Part shown: piece after piece, positions 37,159 through 46,699 of the stretch
Numbering within the stretch: the stretch's first letter is position 1
Layout: every line of letters begins with the position of its first letter
NCBI GenBank assembly: GCA_900112785.1
Contig: FONB01000007.1
Span: 124,001 to 188,000 of the forward strand
Direction: 5' to 3'
From: Phytobacter palmae
Lineage (GTDB): Bacteria > Pseudomonadota > Gammaproteobacteria > Enterobacterales > Enterobacteriaceae
Length of the DNA: 64,000 nucleotides
Notes under the pieces: model-generated
The model's input: only the letters and a program-made list of their open reading frames with translations
Told to the model about the DNA's origin: nothing
Database searches by the model: none
Made by a program: the position numbers and the translations under genes

Positions 37159-38715
37159 CTATAGTCGTGATGAAAACTGCGGGCAATGCCACATCGTGAA
37201 CTGTTCAAGCGTCATCGGGCGGCTGAAATAGTAACCCTGCATAAAATTAACACCATGTTCCCGCAGCCAGCGAGCCTGTTCCGGTGTTTCGACACCTTCT
37301 GCTACCGTGGCCATATTCAGGCGTTTCGCCAGCGTCAGCACCGCATCAAGCACTGGAGACGTGACGGTTTCGGTGCCGATAGCGTTCACAAAGCCGCGAT
37401 CGATTTTGAGATAATCAACGGTAAAGCGTTCAAGATAGATAAGTGCGCTGTGACCAGTGCCGAAATCATCAATGGCAATTTCATAGCCTTCATCATGCAG
37501 CCACTGAAATAATTTCAACGCCTCACTCTGGCGTAACATATCCCGCTCAGTGATCTCCAGCACCAGACGGAAATAGTCCTCGGGAAGTGAGCGAGTAAAC
37601 TTTCGAATATCCTCAGCAAAGCTTTCGGCATGCAAATGGCCGGGCGAGATGTTAATACCCAGTTTAGCCCCCTGTGGCAGCAGCGTTTGCAAGACTGGCG
37701 CATCGTGGGCAATAAGCTTAAACAGATGCAGCGTCAGCGGCACGATCAGCTGTTGCGCCTCGGCATACTGGATAAACGCATCTGGAGGGATCTCACCGGC
37801 GGTTGGGTGCTTCCAGCGCATCAGCACCTCGACACCGCGCACACGCAGTTCACTGGAATCAACTACTGGTTGATACACCACATAAAACTGATCCTGTTTA
37901 ATTGCGGTCAGGATCTCTTTGCCAGGACGCATGCGGATATACAGATACCAGGCTGTCAGCAAGCCCGCAAGTGTACCCACCATGCCGCCAAACAGCAGGG
38001 CAAACTGTACGTCTTCGGACTTCCATGTCTCGGTATAAAGATGAATGGTCAGCGGAAAGCCAGCAAGATGAGCCGTGCGAAACGGTGCGGTTTTCAGGGT
38101 ACGCAGATCAACAAGACCTGTCGAAAAAGTGGAGATCGCGTTGTTGCCGATAGCGAGGGCAATACCGGTTAGCTCTTGTTGTTGTGAGGTATAAAGCAGG
38201 AAAGGGGTGAGGTTCACATTGAGTGACACAAAAACACCACGATCATCAAGCAAGGTGCTGCGGAACCACATTGCAATCGCAGGTTTATCCGGCATCATTG
38301 GCGTACCGGGTAAGATAACCATATCAAAGTCTTTGTTCAGATCAACTTCCGGCAAGAGATCCTTCATCGGTACATTCATCTCTCCCGTAGCGGAAGAACA
38401 AAAAGCGTTATTGTTTTTGATTAATAAAAACGCGCGGACATTCATGCTAAAAGCGGCACGCGAAGTCAACTCGCTGGTGACTTCCGAGCACTCATTCAGT
38501 GTTAGCGGCTGGAGCGCCTCTGCGGTGGTTTTGATATCGCTAAAATAGTCTGTGAGCCAGTGCTGCATACCCGCGAGTACGGCATTCATCTTTTGTTCAT
38601 GTTTCTTCTGAACGACTAAAATTTGAATCCCGCTAACGGCAATAGCCGCGAAGAGACCGACCAGAAGGCTAAACAGAAGAATTTTCCGGCTTGCGGAAAA
38701 GGTGCGGGTCAACAT
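37159..38715 (-). CDS. rtn: Cyclic-di-GMP phosphodiesterase Rtn (PdeN)
   Basis: Membrane EAL-domain enzyme that hydrolyses c-di-GMP. 518 aa. TM near residues 10-32, a periplasmic CSS-motif domain (conserved Cys-Ser-Ser FCSSATGEM), a second TM near 235-255, then an EAL domain. Catalytic signatures are intact: EVLMRWKHP (the EAL position reads EVL), ITERDML, AIDDFGTGHS, YLKIDRGF, AEGVE. A GTG one codon upstream (38718) is an alternative start. The CSS domain suggests redox control through DsbA/DsbB. Confidence 0.94.
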   Translation of the reverse strand: MLTRTFSASRKILLFSLLVGLFAAIAVSGIQILVVQKKHEQKMNAVLAGMQHWLTDYFSDIKTTAEALQPLTLNECSEVTSELTSRAAFSMNVRAFLLIKNNNAFCSSATGEMNVPMKDLLPEVDLNKDFDMVILPGTPMMPDKPAIAMWFRSTLLDDRGVFVSLNVNLTPFLLYTSQQQELTGIALAIGNNAISTFSTGLVDLRTLKTAPFRTAHLAGFPLTIHLYTETWKSEDVQFALLFGGMVGTLAGLLTAWYLYIRMRPGKEILTAIKQDQFYVVYQPVVDSSELRVRGVEVLMRWKHPTAGEIPPDAFIQYAEAQQLIVPLTLHLFKLIAHDAPVLQTLLPQGAKLGINISPGHLHAESFAEDIRKFTRSLPEDYFRLVLEITERDMLRQSEALKLFQWLHDEGYEIAIDDFGTGHSALIYLERFTVDYLKIDRGFVNAIGTETVTSPVLDAVLTLAKRLNMATVAEGVETPEQARWLREHGVNFMQGYYFSRPMTLEQFTMWHCPQFSSRL

Positions 38716-38837
38716 CACTTATATCCATATCTGGCGAGTTTGAGCGGAAAAAGCCAGGCGTTTGAACTGTCTGATTTCCTGGAATATAGCCTGGAAAGGT
38801 GGAATGAGACATATAAACATGCAAGAAAAATGGGTAT

Positions 38838-38863
38838 AAAAAAACACCGCCGGGGCAGTGTTC
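38838..38863 (-). terminator. mepS terminator
   Basis: On the minus strand AACACTGCC / GGCGGTGTT arms close together, followed by TTTTTTT; lies about 46-70 bases after the mepS stop. Confidence 0.75.
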
Positions 38864-38909
38864 TTTTATCGTTTCGCGCCAGCCAAGGGATAACCGGCGA
38901 AAACATGCG

Positions 38910-39473
38910 TTAGCTACGGGACAATATACGGCGCGCTTCGTTGTAGCGCTTCTTCCAGTACGGTTCATCCATGCTGGAAATCACCACACCACTACTGGTC
39001 GAAGCATGGACAAACTGGTTATTGCCAATGTAGATGCCGACATGGCGACCCGTTGACCCTGCTCTGAACAACACCAGGTCACCGGTACGCAAACTGGTGC
39101 GTGATACCGATTTACCCATTTCCTGCTGTTCGTAGGTTGAACGTGGTAATTCTAAACCAAACTGCTCACGGAAAGTGCGCTGGACGAAGCCGGAACAATC
39201 AATACCTTTTTTGGTGTCGCCGCCTAAACGGTAACGCACACCCTTCCAGTCAGCATATTGATCGAGGATGCGATTTTTCACATCCAGATTACGCACCATA
39301 TTTTCAAATTCATCCTGAGAGGCTTGCAGTGAAGAGATATCTTCGCCCACAGCATGCGTCTCAGAATGCATGTTTTTCGCGGTATTTGTTGAACAAGCTG
39401 ATAACAGAACCGCCACTGCTACCGCGGGAATCGCCCGCAAGATATATCTCAAAATCGGCTGAGATTTGACCAT
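38910..39473 (-). CDS. mepS: Murein DD-endopeptidase MepS (Spr)
   Basis: Outer-membrane lipoprotein endopeptidase that opens peptide crosslinks to allow peptidoglycan growth. 187 aa. Lipobox LLSAC with Cys27. NlpC/P60 catalytic residues: Cys93 in IDCSGF, His144 in GRHVGIY and His156 in FVHAS. Controlled by NlpI/Prc proteolysis in E. coli. A perfect 18-bp palindrome lies in its leader. Preceded by a long AT-rich region. Confidence 0.96.
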   Translation of the reverse strand: MVKSQPILRYILRAIPAVAVAVLLSACSTNTAKNMHSETHAVGEDISSLQASQDEFENMVRNLDVKNRILDQYADWKGVRYRLGGDTKKGIDCSGFVQRTFREQFGLELPRSTYEQQEMGKSVSRTSLRTGDLVLFRAGSTGRHVGIYIGNNQFVHASTSSGVVISSMDEPYWKKRYNEARRILSRS

Positions 39474-39498
39474 GTTAATTATTTTCCCTTGAAGTCCT

Positions 39499-39516
39499 TA
39501 ACGATAAATATCGTTA
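39499..39516. promoter_or_regulatory. palindrome in the mepS leader
   Basis: TAACGATA-AA-TATCGTTA, perfect 8-bp arms, 25 bases before the mepS start codon. It could be an operator or a leader hairpin; no regulator can be named. Confidence 0.5.
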
Positions 39517-39841
39517 TAAAAAATGCCAACGCAGCGAGAGTAATTAGCTGTATGCAATGAGACAATTACCAGTGGTCAAATCTGTGGGTGAACGCACAAA
39601 TTTATTCTTTATGAAAATAATCGCTCATTTGCTCAAAGCAGACCCGAGATTACCCTATCACCTCGGCTATTGCGAGCGCTTTTATGTGATTTTTTATAAG
39701 AAAATCTGATACAGAAAGTTAATTATCAGGAATGGCTAAAAAATCGGCAATTTGGGTTAAAAATCATGCAAATCGCTAATTTGGATAGTAATTGTTATGA
39801 CCGGTTGATGACAGAAAAGGCCAATTTTTGGCAAATTTGCG

Positions 39842-39865
39842 TCAGGGATCGAAAACGATCCCTGA
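39842..39865 (-). terminator. lpxT terminator-like hairpin
   Basis: TCAGGGATCG / CGATCCCTGA perfect 10-bp arms with a 4-base loop, 42 bases after the lpxT stop. No T-run follows on the minus strand, so intrinsic termination is uncertain. Confidence 0.45.
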
Positions 39866-39907
39866 TGATTTCCGTTCAATCGTGTTATTAAAGTGTTTAA
39901 AAGTTGT

Positions 39908-40600
39908 TTATTTGCCCGGTAGGTAACGATTGAACAGGCTAATTATTTTGTCGCTAAGTGGTGTCATCAGGCACCATGGCAGACCAATCAGCGCCACAGA
40001 AAGGGAGCCAACGGCAATATCGGTAAACCAGTGCGCGCCAATCATCACGCGCGGGAAGGCGAAAACCACAAATATAATCAGGGCAATGCCGAACGCTTTT
40101 TTACCGAAATACCGCAACATGATCGCAGAAAAAATAAGCAACATCATGCCATGATCGCCCGGGAAACTGTCTTTGGAGGCGTCCTTAGTCGGGAAATTCA
40201 GTAATTCGCTGACCCGATGAATGCCGCTAAAAAATAGTGTCGGGCTTTCGCGTTTTACGGGAATAAGTAATTGCGCGAGCTGATTAATAACCACCGCGAA
40301 CAGCAACATCGTCAGGCCAATGATGAGAATACGGCGACGTCCGTCGCGGTCTTCACGCAACCAGAAAGAGAGCATCAGGCAGCCCATCGCAATAAGCGAG
40401 CAGGCGTCAAAGGCGCGGTTGTTGGTCAGCGCGACCAGCCACAGGAAGGCACGGCTCTCAACGAGGCCGTCATTAAAGAAGTGGAAAATTGCTGCGTCCA
40501 GTGGAAACCAGAATCCATGATTGGCTGGCATATACCAGGACAGGAACAGCGCAAATCCAGCGATATTAAGCAAAAAAATAAGCGGTAAACGAGTCTTCAT
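39908..40600 (-). CDS. lpxT: Lipid A 1-diphosphate synthase LpxT
   Basis: Inner-membrane PAP2-family phosphotransferase that moves a phosphate from undecaprenyl pyrophosphate to lipid A (periplasmic side). 230 aa with about six TM helices. The PAP2 motifs are present: PVKRESPT (KxxxxxxRP-like first block), SFPGDHGM (second block) and FPRVMIGAHWFTDIAVG (third block, catalytic His). E. coli LpxT is 237 aa; the C-terminal tail is shorter here. Confidence 0.94.
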   Translation of the reverse strand: MKTRLPLIFLLNIAGFALFLSWYMPANHGFWFPLDAAIFHFFNDGLVESRAFLWLVALTNNRAFDACSLIAMGCLMLSFWLREDRDGRRRILIIGLTMLLFAVVINQLAQLLIPVKRESPTLFFSGIHRVSELLNFPTKDASKDSFPGDHGMMLLIFSAIMLRYFGKKAFGIALIIFVVFAFPRVMIGAHWFTDIAVGSLSVALIGLPWCLMTPLSDKIISLFNRYLPGK

Positions 40601-40642
40601 CTTTAACCATTTTTAAACAACACGGGCAAAACAGTAGTGCCC

Positions 40643-41620
40643 TTAACCTAAACGAAGCTTCAACAAACTGGTCTGCAAGGCGTTCCAGTCCGCTTCGCTG
40701 GCCGTGATGAGTTCAATTCGGCTGTCGGGCGGCGCGACATTTTGCGTCTCAATATGCAGGTCCATTCCCTGCCGGTTAATACGCACCAGTCCCTCAGGAA
40801 TACGCATTACACCTTTGACGCGTTCCACTGGCGCAAGACGCGCCCACTCAAGCAAACCAATGGTGTTAAACTGCGTATCCGCGTCAAAAATCCAGCCGCA
40901 TGCATGGTGGCCCTGGCCACTATTCAGGCTGCGTCGCCAGCGCTGATGTTCAGGCAGACTTAACGCCGCCAGCCCTTTCTTTTCGCCAGTGTGGTGGTGA
41001 TGTTCGGCGCTGGCTGGAAGTGTGCGCAGATTGCGGCGTGGGTTATCCAGTATCGACACGGGAATGTTGCCCTGCGTGGCGTTGAGACGAAGACGATCGC
41101 CGCCATGTTGCTGCCACCATGCTTCCAGCGCTTGCTGGCTCGCGGCGCTGGCGCGGTCTTCTTTATTAGCGACAATAATGTCAGCCGCCGCCAATTGATC
41201 GCGGAAGTTTTCATTGCCAGCCGCTTTCTCGTCCAGCAACTGGCGTGGGTCGAGGAGACACAGGGTAGCGCGCAGATCAATCCACGGCTCATAGACAGGG
41301 GCGGTGAGCATGTCGAGAATCTGTTTTGGATGCCCAAGGCCAGTAGGCTCAATCAGTAAGCGATCGGGTTTCCCCTGACGCAGTAGCGTATTGAGGCCAA
41401 CCTGCATTGGCAGACCGTTCACGCAGCACATGCATCCGCCAGGGATCTCTTTTAACAAAGCGCCGCTGTCTGCCAGTAACGCGCCATCAATGCCAACTTC
41501 CCCAAATTCATTGACCAGTACGGCCCATTTCTCGTTGGGATCTTTATTTGCCAGCATATGGAGAATGGACGTGGTCTTCCCGCTGCCAAGAAAGCCAGTA
41601 ATCAGATTCGTTTTCGTCAC
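40643..41620 (-). CDS. yeiR: COG0523 zinc-linked GTPase YeiR
   Basis: P-loop GTPase of the CobW/COG0523 family; E. coli YeiR binds zinc and is thought to act in zinc homeostasis. 325 aa. Walker A GFLGSGKTT, the metal motif GGCMCC (CxCC), and the guanine-specificity motif NKED. A CobW C-terminal domain with HACGWIFDAD and a His-rich patch SAEHHHHTGEKK are visible. GTG start 41620 follows GGAG and matches the family start; an ATG seven codons upstream is possible. Downstream of yeiQ on the same strand. Confidence 0.93.
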   Translation of the reverse strand: MTKTNLITGFLGSGKTTSILHMLANKDPNEKWAVLVNEFGEVGIDGALLADSGALLKEIPGGCMCCVNGLPMQVGLNTLLRQGKPDRLLIEPTGLGHPKQILDMLTAPVYEPWIDLRATLCLLDPRQLLDEKAAGNENFRDQLAAADIIVANKEDRASAASQQALEAWWQQHGGDRLRLNATQGNIPVSILDNPRRNLRTLPASAEHHHHTGEKKGLAALSLPEHQRWRRSLNSGQGHHACGWIFDADTQFNTIGLLEWARLAPVERVKGVMRIPEGLVRINRQGMDLHIETQNVAPPDSRIELITASEADWNALQTSLLKLRLG

Positions 41621-41735
41621 GTTCACTCCGCGATTTTGCACAATAACAAGTGCAATAATCCTGACGAAAATTGCCTAAAAAGAGAAGGGCAGGAGCGGAT
41701 AAAGCACTTTCCGCCCCTTTAAATGGCAGAAAATG

Positions 41736-43202
41736 TTAAATTTGCAGAGCCTTACGTACCGCCTGGTGCGCCCCTTGTGTGCGCAATTGTTGCCATGCAC
41801 TTTCGATCTCATCTACGAAGCGCGGATCTGTGGATAAATCTGTACCGAAGATTTCACTGAGCGCCAGCAATGCTCCCACGCGCTCCCTTTCACTGCTGGT
41901 ATCGACGATGGCGCGTATCTTGTCGGCCATGGGATCACGCACATCAATAGCCGCCCCCGCATCGTCCGTTCCGCTGACATAGCGCATCCAGCCTGCCACG
42001 CCAAGCGCCAGCAACGGCCAGTGGCTTTCACGCTGCAAATGTACGCGCACGCTATCCAGCATACGCTGAGGCAGTTTCTGGCTGCCGTCCATCGCTATCT
42101 GCCAGGTGCGGTGTTTAAGTGCCGGGTTGGAAAAACGAGCAATCAGGTTATCCGCGTATGCGTTGAGATCCACACCGGTAATGCCAAGCGTGGGGGCCTG
42201 TTCGCCAAGCATCAACTGGCGTGCGGCACGGCGAAAAACGTCATCCTGCATACAGTCGCTAATATGGGCAAACCCGGCAAGATATCCGAGGTACGCCAGA
42301 AAGGAATGGCTTCCGTTGAGCATTCGCAGTTTCATCTGTTCCCACGGGCGAACATCTTGTACCAGTTGCACGCCTGCCACTTCCCATTGTGGACGTCCGG
42401 CAACAAAGTTGTCTTCAATGACCCACTGAATATAGGGCTCGCAGCTGATGGCACAGGGATCGGCAACACCCAGTTCAGTGGCTATTTCCGCCAGTGATTC
42501 GTCGGTAGCCGCCGGCACGATACGGTCAACCATGGTTGACGGGAAACTGACATGCGTGTCAATCCACTGCGCCAGCTCAGTGGAACGAGTTTGCGCCATA
42601 CCCAGCACCGCATTTTTCACAATATGGCCATTATCCGGAATATTGTCGCAAGACAATACGGTAAAGGCGGGCAGGCCACGTTCACGGCGACGGGAGAGCG
42701 CTTCAACCAGAATGCCCGGTGCGGAGTGCGGTTCACCTGGGTTTTGCAGATCATGGGCAATGCGCGGCTGAGTGAGGTCCAGTTTGCCGGTTGCCGGGTC
42801 GATGCAGTAGCCTTTCTCGGTGATAGTCAGCGAAACAATGGCCACCTGCGGTTCGCAAAATTTTTCAATAATGGCCGCCAGCGAGTCCAGTCTGGCATTG
42901 AGACATTCGTTAACCACGCCAACAACGTAGGCGTTATTACCTTCGGCCCCTTTCTCCAGCACAGTGTACAAATGATCCTGCGCGCGCAATTGCGTCATAA
43001 GCTGGTCGCCGCTGAACAGGCTGATTTCGCATATTCCCCAGTCGCCCCCTAACGCGTTCAGCACACGGTCAGTCAACAGTGCCTGATGTGCGCGGTGAAA
43101 GGCGCCAAAACCGAAATGAACAATGCGTGAACGTAATGAACGGCGATCATACTGGGGTAACTGCACCGTTTCAGGCAGCGTGACGGAGGCAATTGTTTGC
43201 AT
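41736..43202 (-). CDS. yeiQ: Mannitol dehydrogenase-family oxidoreductase YeiQ (fructuronate reductase-like)
   Basis: 488-aa NAD(P)-dependent polyol/aldonate dehydrogenase of the long-chain mannitol dehydrogenase family, the same family as UxuB (D-mannonate oxidoreductase). Landmarks: N-terminal Rossmann block IVHFGFGAFHRAHQ, the segment TVLSCDNIPDNGHIVKNAV, and the catalytic Lys region KLRMLNGSHSFLAYLG. Real substrate in E. coli is not settled. Its divergent neighbour is a mannonate dehydratase, which supports a fructuronate/mannonate role here. Confidence 0.9.
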   Translation of the reverse strand: MQTIASVTLPETVQLPQYDRRSLRSRIVHFGFGAFHRAHQALLTDRVLNALGGDWGICEISLFSGDQLMTQLRAQDHLYTVLEKGAEGNNAYVVGVVNECLNARLDSLAAIIEKFCEPQVAIVSLTITEKGYCIDPATGKLDLTQPRIAHDLQNPGEPHSAPGILVEALSRRRERGLPAFTVLSCDNIPDNGHIVKNAVLGMAQTRSTELAQWIDTHVSFPSTMVDRIVPAATDESLAEIATELGVADPCAISCEPYIQWVIEDNFVAGRPQWEVAGVQLVQDVRPWEQMKLRMLNGSHSFLAYLGYLAGFAHISDCMQDDVFRRAARQLMLGEQAPTLGITGVDLNAYADNLIARFSNPALKHRTWQIAMDGSQKLPQRMLDSVRVHLQRESHWPLLALGVAGWMRYVSGTDDAGAAIDVRDPMADKIRAIVDTSSERERVGALLALSEIFGTDLSTDPRFVDEIESAWQQLRTQGAHQAVRKALQI

Positions 43203-43294
43203 TGAAATACACCTGTTTAACCATTAATTAACAATGTGCAGTGTAAAGTTATATGACAGCAAATTGAATTGGTGTGCCTGAAATATCCGGGTAA

Positions 43295-43310
43295 TGTGAG
43301 CTGGATCAAT
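43295..43310. promoter_or_regulatory. CRP-like site between yeiQ and uxuA
   Basis: TGTGA-N6-TCAAT, a CRP half-site plus a degraded second half, in the 203-base divergent promoter region. CRP control would fit hexuronate genes. Confidence 0.4.
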
Positions 43311-43374
43311 CATTGCTACGGCGGTGTTTGACCCTCCCGGTTAAACATGTATGGTAGTCGTCATAATCATTGCT

Positions 43375-43392
43375 GTATTGGTATAACAACTT
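43375..43392 (+). promoter_or_regulatory. UxuR/ExuR-like operator in the uxuA leader
   Basis: GTATTGGTATAACAACTT agrees at about 14 of 18 positions with the AAATTGGTATACCAATTT-type box bound by UxuR/ExuR. It ends 13 bases before the uxuA start. A weaker partial copy lies at 43266-43283, close to yeiQ. Confidence 0.55.
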
Positions 43393-43405
43393 TGAGGGGA
43401 AAACG

Positions 43406-44596
43406 ATGGAACAAACCTGGCGTTGGTACGGACCGAACGATCCGGTTTCATTAGATGATGTGCGCCAGGCTGGCGCAACAGGTGTCGTGACGGCACTGCA
43501 CCATATTCCAAACGGTCAGGTCTGGCCGGTAGAAGAAATCAAACAGCGTCAGGCATTGCTGGCTGAAAAAGGGCTGACCTGGTCGGTGGTCGAAAGTATT
43601 CCAGTGCATGAAGATATCAAAACGCACACTGGACAGTACGACACCTGGATTGCCAACTATCAGCAAAGCATCCGCAACCTGGCAGCCTGCGGCATCGATA
43701 CCGTGTGCTACAACTTTATGCCAATCCTCGACTGGACGCGTACCGATCTGGAATACGAACTGCCGGACGGTTCAAAAGCGCTGCGTTTCGATCAGATTGC
43801 TTTTGCTGCGTTTGAGCTTTATATCCTCAAGCGCGATGGCGCGCAGGCTGATTACACCGAAGAAGAACAGCAGCAGGCGCAGGCCTATTTTGAAGCGATG
43901 AGCGCAGCGGAAATTGAAAAACTGACGCGCAATATTATTGCTGGCCTGCCTGGTGCGGAAGAGGGATATACGCTGGATCAGTTCCGTGCCCGTCTGGCGG
44001 AATATGATGGTATTAACAAAGACCAGTTGCGCGAAAATATGGCTTACTTCCTGCGTGCGATTGTCGCTGTAGCAGAAGAAGTCGGCGTACGTCTGGCGGT
44101 ACACCCGGACGATCCGCCGCGTCCAATCCTCGGCCTGCCGCGTATTGTCTCGACCATTGAGGACATGCACTGGCTGAAAAATGCGGTTGATAGCGTCAAT
44201 AATGGTTTCACCATGTGCACTGGTTCCTATGGCGTACGTGCCGATAACGATTTGGTGAATATGATTGAGACTTTCGGCGATCGTATTCACTTCACGCACC
44301 TGCGTTCTACCTGTCGTGAAGATAACCCGAAAACCTTCCATGAAGCTGCGCACCTGCAAGGCGATGTGGATATGGTATCCGTTGTGGCGGCGATCCTTAG
44401 TGAAGAACAGCGTCGTAAGAAAGCGGGCGATCTGCGCCCGATTCCGTTCCGTCCGGATCACGGTCATCAGATGCTCGATGATCTGCGTAAGAAAACCAAT
44501 CCAGGTTATTCCGCGATTGGTCGCCTGAAAGGGATGGCGGAAGTGCGTGGCGTGGAGCTGGCGCTCAAGAAAACACTGTTCCGCGATCTGTTGTAA
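43406..44596 (+). CDS. uxuA: Mannonate dehydratase UxuA
   Basis: Converts D-mannonate to 2-keto-3-deoxygluconate in hexuronate breakdown. 396 aa (E. coli 394), start [16 protein letters not shown] identical to the family. Conserved metal/substrate blocks: [45 protein letters not shown] and HFTHLRST, ending in [12 protein letters not shown] and [22 protein letters not shown] is the ribosome binding site. In K-12 uxuA lies in uxuAB elsewhere; here it is divergent from yeiQ. Confidence 0.95.
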   Translation: MEQTWRWYGPNDPVSLDDVRQAGATGVVTALHHIPNGQVWPVEEIKQRQALLAEKGLTWSVVESIPVHEDIKTHTGQYDTWIANYQQSIRNLAACGIDTVCYNFMPILDWTRTDLEYELPDGSKALRFDQIAFAAFELYILKRDGAQADYTEEEQQQAQAYFEAMSAAEIEKLTRNIIAGLPGAEEGYTLDQFRARLAEYDGINKDQLRENMAYFLRAIVAVAEEVGVRLAVHPDDPPRPILGLPRIVSTIEDMHWLKNAVDSVNNGFTMCTGSYGVRADNDLVNMIETFGDRIHFTHLRSTCREDNPKTFHEAAHLQGDVDMVSVVAAILSEEQRRKKAGDLRPIPFRPDHGHQMLDDLRKKTNPGYSAIGRLKGMAEVRGVELALKKTLFRDLL

Positions 44597-44620
44597 TCTG
44601 TGAGTTTCACGCAGAGATAA

Positions 44621-44648
44621 AAAAAGGACAGTTTACACTGTCCTTTTT
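44621..44648. terminator. bidirectional terminator uxuA/yeiP
   Basis: Perfect 12-bp stem AAAAAGGACAGT / ACTGTCCTTTTT with TTAC loop between the convergent genes; T-runs on both strands. Confidence 0.92.
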
Positions 44649-44665
44649 AACGTTTAATGGCTGAC

Positions 44666-45238
44666 TCAGTCAGCGCGGCCCATATAACGGCTTTCTTCGA
44701 TATGAATGCGGATTTTTTCGCCGGTGGTCAGGTATTCCGGAACCTGAATCACCAGACCTGTACTCATGGTTGCCGGTTTGGTGCGTGAACTTGCTGACGC
44801 GCCTTTGATACCGGGTGCCGTTTCAACAATTTCCAGATCAACGGTCTGCGGCAGCTCCAGCGCCAGCAGTTGGCCATCCCAGGTCAGTACCTGCATATCC
44901 GGCATACCGCCTTCCGGGATAAACAGCAGCTCTTCTTCGATCTGCTCTTTCGTGAAGGTGTAGGGCGTGTAATCTTCTTTATCCATAAACACGTATTCGT
45001 TGCCATCAACATAAGAAAAGTCAACGAAACGGCGTGTCAGGGTCACGGTATCGACGATATCGTCGCCTTTGAAACGCTCTTCGACTTTCAGGCCGGTGCG
45101 CACATCGGAGAAACGCATTTTGTAAAGGGTTGCTGCGCCGCGGGCGCTCGGTGACTGAATATCAATGTTCTTTACAATCAGCAGCTTGCCGTTGTAGTTC
45201 AGCACCATACCTTTCTTGATTTCGTTTGCTCTTGGCAT
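44666..45238 (-). CDS. yeiP: Elongation factor P-like protein YeiP
   Basis: 190-aa EF-P paralogue (EfpL). Three beta-barrel domains: KOW-like N domain ([20 protein letters not shown]), then the central and C-terminal OB folds ([19 protein letters not shown]). The loop that in EF-P carries the modified Lys34 reads [11 protein letters not shown], with Arg instead of Lys, the paralogue hallmark. The start MPRAN was chosen; the longer open frame to 45472 lies over the divergent yeiW promoter. Confidence 0.95.
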   Translation of the reverse strand: MPRANEIKKGMVLNYNGKLLIVKNIDIQSPSARGAATLYKMRFSDVRTGLKVEERFKGDDIVDTVTLTRRFVDFSYVDGNEYVFMDKEDYTPYTFTKEQIEEELLFIPEGGMPDMQVLTWDGQLLALELPQTVDLEIVETAPGIKGASASSRTKPATMSTGLVIQVPEYLTTGEKIRIHIEESRYMGRAD

Positions 45239-45383
45239 CAGTGGGATCCTGTAAATTAAAAATAACGAAAATATCGCGACAAAGTACCCGCGAGGGCCTT
45301 TGCAGGCAAGTGGAATCGCTGAGTTTTGCGTTTGACGGGGAAAACAGGTAGTTTGGCGGCTAACCCAACAGAGAGTCGTTATT

Positions 45384-45638
45384 ATGGAATGCCGTACGGA
45401 TTGCGGAGCGTGCTGTATCGCCCCCTCTATTTCAAGTCCTATCCCCGGCATGCCACAGGGCAAGCCGGCCAATACGCGTTGTGTACAGCTGGCGGACGAC
45501 TATAAGTGTAAAATTTTCGACTCCCCGCTGCGCCCAAAAGTCTGCGCCAGCCTGCAACCAGGCGCCGGGATGTGTTTCAGCGATCGGGAGGCGGCCATGA
45601 CCTTCCTCATTAACCTTGAAGCCGCGACCGCACCTTAA
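45384..45638 (+). CDS. yeiW: Cysteine-cluster protein YeiW (YkgJ/UPF0153 family)
   Basis: 84-aa small protein with eight Cys, the first four in [11 protein letters not shown], then CVQL, YKCKIF, KVCASL and MCFS. The family (CxxxCxxCC) is thought to bind zinc or an Fe-S cluster; function unknown. It is divergent from yeiP, and its 3' end overlaps the convergent Ada-type gene by 4 bases. Confidence 0.85.
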   Translation: MECRTDCGACCIAPSISSPIPGMPQGKPANTRCVQLADDYKCKIFDSPLRPKVCASLQPGAGMCFSDREAAMTFLINLEAATAP

Positions 45639-46699
45639 CGTAATTCAGCACTCTGCTGATATTTCGCTTCGTGTTCCAGCAACCATTTTTTACGCGCAAT
45701 ACCGCCGCCGTAGCCTGTCATGGCACCGTCCTTGCCAATGATCCGGTGGCAGGGGATAACAATCGCAATACGATTTGCGCCGGTGGCGCTGGCAACAGCG
45801 CGCACGGCTTTCGAATTACCCATCTGAGCAGCAATCCCACCGTAATGGCTTACCCCGGCATAGCCCACACAGCCCAATGCCTGCCAGACATGTTGCTGAA
45901 AGGCCGTTCCCGGGGTATCCAGTGTCAGGGTAAATCTCTGACGTGTACCGGCAAAATACTCGCTTAATTCCTTTTCTGCCTGCCGCGTATGTCTATTTTC
46001 ACCAGCAATGATCCGCGCATCAAACAGACGCTGAATATCGCTGAACTCTGTTTCCAGTGCCCGTCGGTCGACAAATTCAAGCAGGCAGACGCCGTTTTCC
46101 GTCGCACAGACGAACATCGGGCCGAGCGGGGTGGTAAAGCGCTGGATGAGGATCACCTGCGCTCGTTGCGTGGGCGCACGCCCCGTCAGTTTTTTAAAGG
46201 TATAACCAAAGCCACTTAGGGAATCATAACCGCTGTCATAGGCGGTCTCGATAGCTTTACGGCCCGATTTCAACTCCTGCATTGCTGTGTTGACCCGCAG
46301 CATTCGCTGATAGGCCTGAAAGGTCACGCCGTGATGCCTGAGAAACCAGCGGCGCAGGATCTCGGGGCTAATATTGCGTTCGCGTAACTGCGCGTCGCTG
46401 ATTTTGACGTTCCCCTGGGTTCGCAATAATGCCAGTGCCTGTTCGACGACTGGTGGTGCGCTAAAGGCGTTTTCCGTCGGGCGACAGACCTTACATGGAC
46501 GGAAGCCGGCGGCGAGTGCGGCGGAAATATCGTTGTAAAACAGTACGTTTTCGCGCTTTGGTTTACGCGCCCGGCAGGTCGAAATACAAAAGACCCCGGT
46601 TGTCTTTACGCCAACAAAAAAGACACCGGCATAATCGGATGCCCGCGAAAGCAGCGCCTGATACCAGATATCGCAGGTCGATTCATCTTGCTGCTGCAT
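45635..46699 (-). CDS. second Ada-type regulator/methyltransferase
   Basis: 354-aa paralogue of Ada, the same length as E. coli Ada. The N-terminal Zn/phosphotriester Cys residues are all present (Cys38 and Cys42 in FCISTC, Cys69 and Cys72 in PCKVC). A diverged AraC-like middle domain ([24 protein letters not shown]) and a C-terminal methyltransferase with active PCHRI are seen. It should therefore be a competent repair protein. The ATG start lies inside the end of the upstream PEP-mutase-like gene (17-base overlap), so the two are coupled. It differs from the Ada at 10.8 kb throughout, so it is not a recent duplicate. Confidence 0.87.
   Translation of the reverse strand: MQQQDESTCDIWYQALLSRASDYAGVFFVGVKTTGVFCISTCRARKPKRENVLFYNDISAALAAGFRPCKVCRPTENAFSAPPVVEQALALLRTQGNVKISDAQLRERNISPEILRRWFLRHHGVTFQAYQRMLRVNTAMQELKSGRKAIETAYDSGYDSLSGFGYTFKKLTGRAPTQRAQVILIQRFTTPLGPMFVCATENGVCLLEFVDRRALETEFSDIQRLFDARIIAGENRHTRQAEKELSEYFAGTRQRFTLTLDTPGTAFQQHVWQALGCVGYAGVSHYGGIAAQMGNSKAVRAVASATGANRIAIVIPCHRIIGKDGAMTGYGGGIARKKWLLEHEAKYQQSAELR

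Larger units (their letters stand above)
39474..39907. other. AT-rich mepS/lpxT intergenic region
   Basis: 434 bases without an open frame of note. Contents: an 18-bp palindrome 26 bases from the mepS start (39499-39516), the presumed mepS promoter area, and a perfect 10-bp hairpin (39842-39865) just downstream of lpxT. The latter may serve as lpxT terminator. An sRNA in this space cannot be excluded. Confidence 0.5.
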
